Assembly: GCA_947629225.1 (NCBI GenBank)
Contig: CANRCY010000019.1
Location: 1-14,258, forward strand
Source: an uncultured Clostridia bacterium
GTDB lineage: Bacteria > Bacillota > Clostridia > Christensenellales > Borkfalkiaceae
Reading direction: 5' to 3'
Length of the DNA stretch: 14,258 nt
This document shows, in pieces, positions 6,471 through 13,390 of the stretch (within the stretch, counting starts at the first letter, position 1; the number at the start of each line of letters is the position of its first letter). The position numbers were made by a program, and so were the translations under genes. The notes under the pieces are model-generated. The model was not told the origin of the DNA, ran no database searches, and saw only the letters and a program-made list of their open reading frames with translations.

Positions 6471-9400
6471 ATGGCAAAAATCTTTGAAAACGGCAAATGG
6501 AAAAAAAGAACGCTGACGGCGCTCTCCCTTGCGCTTGCAACGACCTTCTCCCTCGGCATGTTCTCCGCATGCGCGTCCCCGTCCGACGATGAGGACGATT
6601 CGGAGAACAAGACCGCACCCACCGATACGCAGATCATCAAAAACGGCAATTTCGAATTTTATTCGGACAAGCTCGTAGATCCCGACGACAACAACAAGCC
6701 CCTCGGCAAGTACAACATCATCTCCACGCCCGACAGCTGGTCGTTCACCTCGGGTTCTCCCTCTTCGGATACGAAATCGGGCGTCATCGATACCGCCGAT
6801 TGGGATTACTTCACCAAGACGGGCGGCTATCAGTTTAAGAAGTTCACAAAAGGCGAAGGCGACGACGCCAAAGAAGTGGAAACCTTCGAGACGATCGCAG
6901 AAGCCTACGCCCATTGGGAGGACGAAAACGTCTCCGCATACGACCGTCTGAAATTCCTCGACCTCTTCGAGGACGAGATCGACGACCTCTCCTCCTCTTC
7001 CGACGAGGCGAAGCTGTTCAAAAAATACAGCTACTCCATCGACTTCGAGGACGTGGAAAAGTTCATCGACGAAGAGGACGGCGTAAAGCTCGGCACGAGC
7101 GGCAACCTCTTCGAACTGCACGAAGGCGCGACCGACGGCGAAGGGAACGAGGACAACACGAGCGTCCTCATGATCCACAACAGGCGGACGACGGACGACG
7201 GGATCCGCGGTACGGCGCAGTACTACACTTCGGGCACGACCATCACCCTTGCCGCAGGCACGGCGGCGGAAGTCTCCGTCTGGGTGCGTACCGACGCGCT
7301 TTACCACTATAAAGATACCGAACTCACCTGCCGCGGCGGGGCTTACATCGGCGTGACGAATACCGTCGGCGGATCGACCCTCGACCAGATGCAGATCTAC
7401 AACATCAGCACGGAAGGACAGTGGCAGAAATACAACCTCTATGTGCGCGCAAGCGCCTTTGCGACGAGCACCTTCAAGATCGTGCTCGGGCTCGGGCAGG
7501 GCTCTTCCGACGATAAGTATTACGCGGTGGACGGCTACGCCTTCTTCGACGACGTGCAGTGCAAGATCATCTCCGCGACCGACTACGACAAGGCGCTCCG
7601 CACCGATAACGGCGAGGGCGAGCTCAGAGAAGACGTGCTCAAATGCACCGTCGACTCCCTCAAAAAGGACAAACAGTTCGACTCCGACAAATATCCTTTC
7701 GAGACCTACAAGACGTTTGCGCTCGACCTCTATGCGCCGATCGACGACGCCGCGACCGTTGACGAACTGCTCGAAGGCGCGGTCACCGACCTCACGGCGC
7801 AAACTTCGGGTAGCAACACCTACACTTCCGAGAAGATCGATCCTTCTCTCGGGAAGATCGGCGACAACTTTGCCGACCTCACCACCCTCGGCGACATCAA
7901 GAACAGCGCGAACAACTATCTCAAAAACGTTTACACCAACGATTTCGACAACAAGTTCCCCTTCGGCGGGGACGAGAGCAAGGTCATTATGCTCATGTCC
8001 GCGAACGGCGCGGCATACACCACAAAGCTCTCCATGCCCGACAGCGTCGACCCCGAAACGGACGCGAGCCTGTTCAAACTCGAACGGAACAGCCGCATCC
8101 TTGTCTCCTTCTTCGTGAAGACGAGCGAAATCGGGAGCGGGCTCTCGGGCGCGAGCGCTTCCGTCGTGGACGGAGAGAACAAGACGACGATCTCCGCCTT
8201 CGACACCACGACCCTCGCGGGCGTGGACATCGACGCCAAGAGCGACGACGAGGACCTGAAAGACATCTATAAGGGTTGGGCGCAGTGCTTCTTCTTCATC
8301 GAGAACGACACCGAAACGGCGAAAGTCTTCTCCATCGAACTCTCCTACGGTCCGACGACCATCGTCGGCACGAACAAGTTCGGCTACGGCGAGGGCTATG
8401 CGGCGTTCACCAATTTCGAGATCAAAAAGCTCACCAAGACGGAATACGGCTACGCCTCCACGGGCGACCGCGCCAAGAAGGTTTCGCTGACGGGCGAGAC
8501 GGAGGAAACGAAGAAGTTCGATTCCGTCTCCTCGACTGCCGAAGAAGACCTGAAAGAAGGTCCCGCGCTTCCCGCAAAATTCCGCGGGGTGCTCGGCGGG
8601 AGCAACTTCGTGCAGAACGGCGGCACGGCGCAGGGAACGCCCGAACACGTCTACACGGGGCTTCTCAGTTCCGAATATGCGCAGAACTACTTCGGCAAAG
8701 AATCCGCATGGAAGACCGCGCTCGGCACGGCGGCGGGAGACGCGCAGAATGCCGACGAATGGTGGACCAACCTCTTCGGTTCCTACCGCCAGCCCCTTGT
8801 GATCATCAACGGCGAAGAAGCCGCCTACGGGTACTATTTGGCGAGCACGGAGACCGTCTCCGCCTCGTCCTACCGCAGGATCTCCATGAGCGTGAAGGCT
8901 TCCGAAGGCGCGAAAGTCAACCTCTACCTCATCGACACGACTGCCGAGACGACGGGCACGATGCTCAAACCCGACGTTCCCGTTTACACCTTCTGGTACG
9001 ACGACGACGGCAACATCGTAAACTCCGACCCCGAGGGCAAGGACTTCGATACCGAGGGCGAGATCCTCTTCCGTTTACAGCCCAACGGGCTCTATAAGAA
9101 TGAAAAAGAGGACGACGGCAAGCTGTATGCCAACCTCTATAACTATGATTCCGACGACGAGGGCAACCTCGTAACCAAGGACGGAACGATCGCGTACTTC
9201 TACGACGCGGCGCAGAGACAGTTCTTTGCCTACCGCGACGAAGACAGGAAGACGGGCGAGTACACCTACCGCACCCCCGTGACCAACCTTCCCGCGGAAC
9301 ATCTCCGCTATAACTTCACCACCCTTCCCGACGCACAGCTCGAACTCACGGGCACGGGAGAATGGACGACCGTCAGCTTCTATCTCCACACGGGGAACGA

Positions 9401-10088
9401 AGCCAAGACCTACCGCCTCGAAGTTTGGAGCGGCACCCGCGGCGGGGAGACGAAGAACGCCGAAGGAAGCTACGTCTTCTTCGACAATTACTCCTCGGCG
9501 GACGCAACTGCCGACTTCGCGCAAGCCCGCGACGACTCCGTGCAGGCGATCAAAGACAAACTCAACGAAGGCAAGACGCCCGACGCGGAAGGCTACCTCG
9601 GCAAGGACGATACCCTTCCCGAAGAGTACGCCCGCTACTACACCTTCACCTTCTTCGATTCGAAAGATTATCTCCGTTACGACGAGACGACGGACGAAGA
9701 AGAGCTCGGCGACCCTTACTACTCCTATACGCAGTCTTCCAACGAAGAGCAGATCGTCTATCTCCTCTTCAACAAGGACGCGGATGAAGAAGGGATCGCG
9801 GTGAGCTCCCTCTTCCTCGACTATGCCGCGACCGATGTGACGGTGGAGCGCGAGTATCCCGACACGGACGACACAGACAACACCCCTTCCGAAGAGACCG
9901 AGGAAAACCCCGAGAACATCTGGCTCGTGATCGCCTCTGGAAGCCTTGCCGTCGTGCTCGTGTTTGCGATCGGCGCGGTGATCGTCCGCCGTCTCCTGAA
10001 AAACAGGTCCAAGCGCACGAAGATCAAGGCGAAGAAAGACAACCGCATCCGTCCCGCAAAGAACGGCGGGGAGCCGCAGGCAGAGTAA
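6471..10088 (+). CDS. Large acidic surface lipoprotein with three jelly-roll-like modules and a C-terminal membrane anchor, function unknown
   Basis: The 1205 residues show an export signal: basic n-region (MAKIFENGKWKKR), hydrophobic stretch 14-33, and FSAC with Cys34 as a likely lipidation site. The ectodomain is very rich in Asp, Glu, Ser and Thr. Three related segments (about 231-367, 503-653, 774-1008) each start with a strand like AEVSVWVRT (266-274), ILVSFFVKT (543-551) or RRISMSVKA (802-810). Each ends in a G-x-W strand followed by an FF-D/N-type turn (YAFFDDVQ 356-363, YAAFTNFEI 643-651, YVFFDNYS 1001-1008). That pattern resembles galactose-binding/CBM-like beta-sandwiches. NGNFEF (58-63) with PDSW (87-90) is another such signature. 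The protein ends in an acidic linker, a transmembrane helix (1150-1172) and a Lys/Arg-rich tail. There is no LPXTG motif. The ATG at 6471 has AAAAGGTG six bases upstream. The role may be glycan binding or envelope scaffolding, but this is inference and no enzyme motif is visible. Confidence 0.85.
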   Translation: MAKIFENGKWKKRTLTALSLALATTFSLGMFSACASPSDDEDDSENKTAPTDTQIIKNGNFEFYSDKLVDPDDNNKPLGKYNIISTPDSWSFTSGSPSSDTKSGVIDTADWDYFTKTGGYQFKKFTKGEGDDAKEVETFETIAEAYAHWEDENVSAYDRLKFLDLFEDEIDDLSSSSDEAKLFKKYSYSIDFEDVEKFIDEEDGVKLGTSGNLFELHEGATDGEGNEDNTSVLMIHNRRTTDDGIRGTAQYYTSGTTITLAAGTAAEVSVWVRTDALYHYKDTELTCRGGAYIGVTNTVGGSTLDQMQIYNISTEGQWQKYNLYVRASAFATSTFKIVLGLGQGSSDDKYYAVDGYAFFDDVQCKIISATDYDKALRTDNGEGELREDVLKCTVDSLKKDKQFDSDKYPFETYKTFALDLYAPIDDAATVDELLEGAVTDLTAQTSGSNTYTSEKIDPSLGKIGDNFADLTTLGDIKNSANNYLKNVYTNDFDNKFPFGGDESKVIMLMSANGAAYTTKLSMPDSVDPETDASLFKLERNSRILVSFFVKTSEIGSGLSGASASVVDGENKTTISAFDTTTLAGVDIDAKSDDEDLKDIYKGWAQCFFFIENDTETAKVFSIELSYGPTTIVGTNKFGYGEGYAAFTNFEIKKLTKTEYGYASTGDRAKKVSLTGETEETKKFDSVSSTAEEDLKEGPALPAKFRGVLGGSNFVQNGGTAQGTPEHVYTGLLSSEYAQNYFGKESAWKTALGTAAGDAQNADEWWTNLFGSYRQPLVIINGEEAAYGYYLASTETVSASSYRRISMSVKASEGAKVNLYLIDTTAETTGTMLKPDVPVYTFWYDDDGNIVNSDPEGKDFDTEGEILFRLQPNGLYKNEKEDDGKLYANLYNYDSDDEGNLVTKDGTIAYFYDAAQRQFFAYRDEDRKTGEYTYRTPVTNLPAEHLRYNFTTLPDAQLELTGTGEWTTVSFYLHTGNEAKTYRLEVWSGTRGGETKNAEGSYVFFDNYSSADATADFAQARDDSVQAIKDKLNEGKTPDAEGYLGKDDTLPEEYARYYTFTFFDSKDYLRYDETTDEEELGDPYYSYTQSSNEEQIVYLLFNKDADEEGIAVSSLFLDYAATDVTVEREYPDTDDTDNTPSEETEENPENIWLVIASGSLAVVLVFAIGAVIVRRLLKNRSKRTKIKAKKDNRIRPAKNGGEPQAE

Positions 10089-10108
10089 CGCAATTATGCG
10101 CAAATATG

Positions 10109-10138
10109 AAAAAACCGACGAAAACCGTCGGTTTTTTT
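10109..10138 (+). terminator. Rho-independent terminator of the surface-protein gene
   Basis: CCGACG (10115-10120) pairs with CGTCGG (10126-10131) across a five-base AAAAC loop. A-run and T-run flanks lengthen the stem, and seven Ts follow (10132-10138). The A-run flank could give weaker bidirectional activity. Confidence 0.93.
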
Positions 10139-10139
10139 G

Positions 10140-10168
10140 TTGCTTATTTTGCGCCGAAGTGATATACT
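10140..10168 (+). promoter_or_regulatory. Probable sigma-A promoter of pnuC
   Basis: TTGCTT (10140-10145) and TATACT (10163-10168) are separated by 17 bases. The -35 box begins one base after the T-run of the upstream terminator, so the transcription unit starts cleanly here. The leader would begin near 10175. Confidence 0.72.
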
Positions 10169-10174
10169 GATAGA

Positions 10175-10299
10175 GAACAGAATTGCGCCACCGGGTGCGG
10201 TGAATGCGAACAGGCATTCCGATTTGCGTTGATAGGTCATGGACCCGCGGTCCAATGGTAAACGCAGAACGGAATGCTCTTTTGCAAAGGAGGAAAAGC
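10175..10299 (+). promoter_or_regulatory. Structured 5' leader of pnuC with mutually exclusive hairpins, candidate cis-regulatory RNA
   Basis: A three-tier stem is visible. P1 is GCATTCC (10214-10220) with GGAATGC (10271-10277). P2 is TGCGTT (10225-10230) with AACGCA (10261-10266). P3 is TGGACC (10240-10245) with GGTCCA (10249-10254) around a CGC loop. Asymmetric internal loops lie between the tiers. Upstream, GAATGC (10202-10207) can pair with the same GCATTC (10214-10219) to form a competing hairpin, and CACCG/CGGTG (10189-10201) forms another. P1 ends nine bases before the ribosome binding site AAAGGAGG (10286-10293), whose first bases can pair with CTTT just upstream. I could not match it to a riboswitch class I know. 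Confidence 0.55.
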
Positions 10300-11037
10300 A
10301 TGAACGCGATCAAGCGGTTCTTTCGCGAAGTCAAGCCGATAGAGTACGTCATCTTCTTCGGGTCCGTCGTCGCGATCGTGCTCTCGTTTGCGCTGACGAT
10401 CGGCGGGGACCTTCCCGTCTATCTGCAATGTCTCCAACTCGTCGCCTCTCTCATCGGCGCTTGCGCGCTCATCCTCATCGCAAAAGGGAACGTCCTCGGG
10501 CAGATCATCTCCGTGGTGTTCTCCATCTTTTACGGGGTGATCTCCTACTTCTGCAAATATTACGGGGAGATCGTCACCTATCTCGGCATGTCCGCACCCA
10601 TTGCCGTGCTCGCCGTCGTCAGCTGGCTCAAACATCCCTTTCAGGGGAAGCGGAGCGAAGTGACGGTCAATCATTTGAAAGGGTGGGAATATCCCGCGAT
10701 CTTCGGCATTTCCATCGCCGTATCGGTCCCCTTCTTCTTCATTCTCCGCGCGCTCGGGACGGATGAGATCTGGTGGAGCACCGTCTCGGTCTTGACGAGC
10801 TGTATCGCGATGTTGCTCTCCGTGCGCAGAAGTCCGCTGTACGCCTTCGCCTACTGCCTCAACGATACCGTGCTCATCGTGCTTTGGTCGCTGAAATCCG
10901 CAAAGGAGATCTCCTATATCTCGATGGTCGTCTGCTTCGCGGTCTTCCTCGTGAACGACATTTACGGGCTGATCAACTGGATCCGCCTTCACCGAAAACA
11001 GCAGGAAACGCTGAAAGAAAAACAAGAAGATCAGTAA
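10300..11037 (+). CDS. pnuC: PnuC-family nicotinamide riboside (vitamin) transporter
   Basis: PnuC proteins are facilitators with about seven helices that import nicotinamide riboside, trapped afterwards by kinases, for NAD synthesis. Relatives carry thiamine or riboflavin. The 245 residues are a typical length. Hydrophobic helices lie at about 15-33, 41-61, 66-84, 90-110, 131-150, 157-174 and 180-226 (two). Family-like signatures are KYYGEIVTYLGMSAPIAVL (86-104), VVSWLKHPF (106-114), SPLYAFAYCLNDTVLIVLW (178-196) and VNDIYGLINW (218-227). The tail is charged. The ATG at 10300 is fixed by a strong AAAGGAGG six bases upstream; an earlier in-frame ATG at 10204 lies inside the structured leader. 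It is a single-gene unit with its own promoter and terminator. The exact substrate is not certain, and the leader may sense it or a product. Confidence 0.9.
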   Translation: MNAIKRFFREVKPIEYVIFFGSVVAIVLSFALTIGGDLPVYLQCLQLVASLIGACALILIAKGNVLGQIISVVFSIFYGVISYFCKYYGEIVTYLGMSAPIAVLAVVSWLKHPFQGKRSEVTVNHLKGWEYPAIFGISIAVSVPFFFILRALGTDEIWWSTVSVLTSCIAMLLSVRRSPLYAFAYCLNDTVLIVLWSLKSAKEISYISMVVCFAVFLVNDIYGLINWIRLHRKQQETLKEKQEDQ

Positions 11038-11039
11038 AC

Positions 11040-11073
11040 GGCTTCCCCGCAAGAGGGAAGCCTATTTTATTTT
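11040..11073 (+). terminator. Rho-independent terminator of pnuC
   Basis: GGCTTCCC (11040-11047) pairs perfectly with GGGAAGCC (11055-11062) over a seven-base loop, followed by TATTTTATTTT. It starts two bases after the pnuC stop. The end of the 3' arm coincides with the stop codon of the convergent methyltransferase gene. On the minus strand the hairpin is followed only by GTTTAC, so it is a weaker terminator in that direction. Confidence 0.92.
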
Positions 11074-12397
11074 GCGCAGACCCTTGGGCAAATGGTTTTT
11101 GAGCGTTCCGTTCACACATTTTCCGAGCCCGAGCGGGAACTCTTCCACGCAGACAACGCACCAACCGTTTGCAAGCGGCGTTTGAAGGGGCTCCCCGCGG
11201 AGATAGCGTTCGCTCTCTTCCCGCGAGAGGGAGAGTTTCCGCTTCGCCCGCGCGCCGAACGCCATGGCGAGCGCATGGGCGGGCTTGAACAGCTTGCCGT
11301 CCCATTCGCCGAGCTCCACGCCGAGGCGCAAAAGGCTCACGCCCGCAAGATCGGGCATTCCCTCGGGCACAAGGTACATTCTGCCGTCTCCGAGGGTGTG
11401 CAACGTCCCCGACGGGGGCTCTCCGAAAAAGTCCTCTGCGAATCGGCGGAACGCCTGCTCCGCCGAATTGTTTTTGCAAACGCGAAACTGCTTTACGGCG
11501 GAACGGGGGCGGACCCCCTCCCCTACCCCTCCCCCTGACGCAGGGGGAGGGCAAGAAGTAAGCTCTTCCTTTTCCAAAACGGCGCAGAAGTGCCCCTCGC
11601 CGCGGACAATGTGCGGATAGAGCTTTTCCTGCCCGACGAGCGTAAATTCGGGGTGGCGTTCCAAAAACGAGCCGATCTGCCACTCGTCCTCTTCCTCGGC
11701 AAACGTGCAGGTGGAATAGACGAGCCGTCCGCCGCCCGCCGTCATCTCCGCGGCGCGATCCAAAATATCCTTTTGCCGCGCGGCGCACATCGCGACATTC
11801 GCCTCGCTCCATTCGGGAATTGCGTTCGGCTCTTTTTTGAACATGCCCTCGCCCGAGCAGGGCGCGTCGACCAAAACAAGATCGAAAAACGCGGGAAAGA
11901 GCGCGGAAAGGCTCTCGGGGAGCGCGCTCGTTACGGCGCAGTTCGCGATCCCCATGCGTTCGACGTTTTGGGACAAGATCTTCGCCCGCGAAAAGTTGAT
12001 CTCGTTCGCGATGAGGATCCCCTCGCCCCCCATCTGTGCGGCGATGTGCGTGGTCTTTCCGCCTGGAGCGGCACAGAGGTCGAGAACCCGCTTTTTGGGG
12101 AAGGATGCGACCGCCGCTCCCACAGCCATGGCAGAGGGCTCCTGCAAATAATAGAGCCCCGCAAAGTGATAGGGATCGGCGCCCGTCTTTTCCTCCGAAA
12201 GATAGAACGCGTTCCCACGGGACGCGGCTTCCGAGGGGGAAGGGCGCGCGGCGGGCAAATTCTTCGGCGGAGAGTTTGAGGGTGTTCACCCTAAGCCCCT
12301 TCTCGGGCGGATTTTCGTAAGATGCCAAAAAGGCGGGGAAATCGCTTCCCAGCCTTTCTTTCATTCTTCTTAAAAATTCTTCGGGCAGATCGGGCAT
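11062..12397 (-). CDS. rsmF: RsmF-type 16S rRNA m5C methyltransferase, with an apparent frameshift near 12214-12216
   Basis: NOL1/NOP2/Sun-family enzymes methylate C5 of cytosine in rRNA using S-adenosylmethionine; E. coli RsmF modifies 16S rRNA. The N-terminus starts at the ATG at 12397 (AAAGGAG upstream) with MPDLPEEFLRRMKERLGS and GLRVNTLKLSAEEF, and runs to VPW (residue 61). The rest continues one frame over from NAFYLSEE at 12213 to the stop at 11062. Joined, the protein is about 444 residues, normal for the family. The body keeps LYYLQEPSAM (81-90), the SAM loop VLDLCAAPGGKT (104-115), DAPCSGEG (177-184) with Cys180, YSTCTF (227-232) with the nucleophile Cys230, and GEGHFCAVL (266-274). 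The C-terminal RsmF-specific domain begins with a linker containing a GC-rich palindrome. A net gain of one base, or loss of two, near the GGG at 12214-12216 explains the break. It could be a real mutation or a sequencing/assembly error. Confidence 0.85.
11527..11551. repeat. GC-rich perfect palindrome inside the methyltransferase coding region
   Basis: CCCTCCCCCT (11527-11536) and AGGGGGAGGG (11542-11551) are perfect inverted copies around a five-base GACGC loop. The left arm is extended by more C-rich sequence from about 11513. On the minus strand it is read in frame as CPPPASGGGVGEG, a low-complexity linker between the catalytic domain and the C-terminal domain, unlike the flanking protein. 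Confidence 0.75.
12214..12216 (-). other. Probable frameshift point in rsmF
   Basis: The minus-strand bases are GGG. The N-terminal frame reads TGG GAA across them (VPWE), while the homologous continuation NAFYL is in the frame that reads GGG AAC. Removing one G restores a single open frame. The unshifted N-terminal frame has no stop until 10973, so no early stop marks the break. Confidence 0.75.
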
Positions 12398-12411
12398 TTC
12401 GCTCCTTTGTT

Positions 12412-13368
12412 CTAAACGGTTTCGAGCGCGGATTCGAGCTGTTCGAGGGGAATGAACGCCGCGCCCGCCGTAATGGCGTTGCGGCAACGCTCCCCGCCCT
12501 CGCCGCGGGCGATGTAAACGTTGCACTCGGTGGGATGAGAGGTATATTGCCCGCCCGAGTTGAAAATGGCTTCTACGAGCTTGCGCGAGACGGGAACGTC
12601 GTCCTCGATGTCCCGCGAAAAACAGAAAATTTTGCCTTCGAGCGAACCGCCCTTTTTGCGGCGGTGCATGTGCTTGTTGACGAAGCGGTAAAACTCTTCG
12701 TGCGCCTTGATGTGCTTTTCGCGCTCTTCCTCGCGTTCGGCGTAATAGGTGCGCAGTCCCTCCGACGCAAGCGGCTGGATGCGGTACCCCGAGAGCCTTC
12801 CCGCCCGCACGCCGTATTTTTCGGCAAGCCCCTTGATGTCCGTCCCCTCCCGTTCGCAGAGACGCTCGCAGACGCGCATGGTGGCGTACGCGTCGTCTAC
12901 GGCGCGGTGCGGGGTAAATTCCACCCCGAGCTCCTCCGCCATCGTCTGCAAGCCGTATTGCCTCGTAAATTCCTTCTGCGCGTTCATATAGAAGAACTGT
13001 GTATCGTGGAAGGAAAAGCGGAAGGAGGGCAGTTTGTAACGCTTGGTCTCCAAATTGAGGTAGTTGACGTCGTTGATGGTGGCATGCCCGCAGACGACGC
13101 TGTCCTTGTCTTCGAGGAGCGCCTTGATACGGGGATATTCCGCGGGGAAGGTGGGATATTTTTTGAAATCTTCGTACTCGTAGGGAAGCACGAGACCCTC
13201 TCCGCCCTTGCGGTCGGTGAGGTGGAACTTCCCGCGCGGGTTGAGGAGAATATCCTCCCGCGCGAGCACTTGAAAGTTTTCGTCCGTGACGACGTATCCG
13301 AACGCGCACATTTTGGCGACGTTCTTATACACGCACGCACATTCGATGTCGAAAAACAGATACTTCAT
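12412..13368 (-). CDS. DEDDh 3'-5' exonuclease (DnaQ-like) with a C-terminal BRCT-like domain
   Basis: DnaQ-fold exonucleases remove nucleotides from DNA or RNA 3' ends using two metal ions. The 318 residues start with Exo I FFDIECA (5-11; D7, E9). Exo II is CGHATINDVNYL (93-104; D100) and Exo III is HRAVDDAYATMRVCERL (154-170; H154, D159), so all five DEDDh residues are present. A charged helical linker (about 205-243) leads to GKIFCFSRDIED (245-256), RKLVEAIFNSGGQYTSHPT (262-280), CNVYIARG (282-289) and AAFIPLEQLESAL (303-315), the pattern of a BRCT domain. It lies 22 bases after serS and 14 bases before rsmF, so it is probably co-transcribed. I see no Shine-Dalgarno sequence before the ATG, so coupling to serS or weak initiation is likely. 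The substrate is unknown. Confidence 0.88.
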   Translation of the reverse strand: MKYLFFDIECACVYKNVAKMCAFGYVVTDENFQVLAREDILLNPRGKFHLTDRKGGEGLVLPYEYEDFKKYPTFPAEYPRIKALLEDKDSVVCGHATINDVNYLNLETKRYKLPSFRFSFHDTQFFYMNAQKEFTRQYGLQTMAEELGVEFTPHRAVDDAYATMRVCERLCEREGTDIKGLAEKYGVRAGRLSGYRIQPLASEGLRTYYAEREEEREKHIKAHEEFYRFVNKHMHRRKKGGSLEGKIFCFSRDIEDDVPVSRKLVEAIFNSGGQYTSHPTECNVYIARGEGGERCRNAITAGAAFIPLEQLESALETV

Positions 13369-13390
13369 GAAAAAACAATGGCAGACGTCT

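Noticed and set aside
6435..8648. Long antisense open frame (737 codons) opposite the surface-protein gene
   Set aside because: Its composition is a mirror of the Asp/Glu-rich sense codons, there is no signal or family motif, and the sense frame has a start site, signal peptide and terminator. A second antisense frame at 9075-10352 runs through a terminator and promoter.
10175..10299. Assigning the pnuC leader to the TPP, FMN, purine or THF riboswitch class
   Set aside because: Core sequences of those classes, such as the CUGAGA and CUGAU of TPP or the multi-stem FMN core, are absent. The short GCGGTGAAT resemblance to THF lacks the rest of the aptamer.
10973..13309. A 778-codon open frame on the minus strand
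   Set aside because: It is a by-product of GC-rich codon use. Only its part from 12397 to about 12215 is real (the N-terminus of rsmF). The rest is an alternative frame of the exonuclease, rsmF and the antisense of pnuC.
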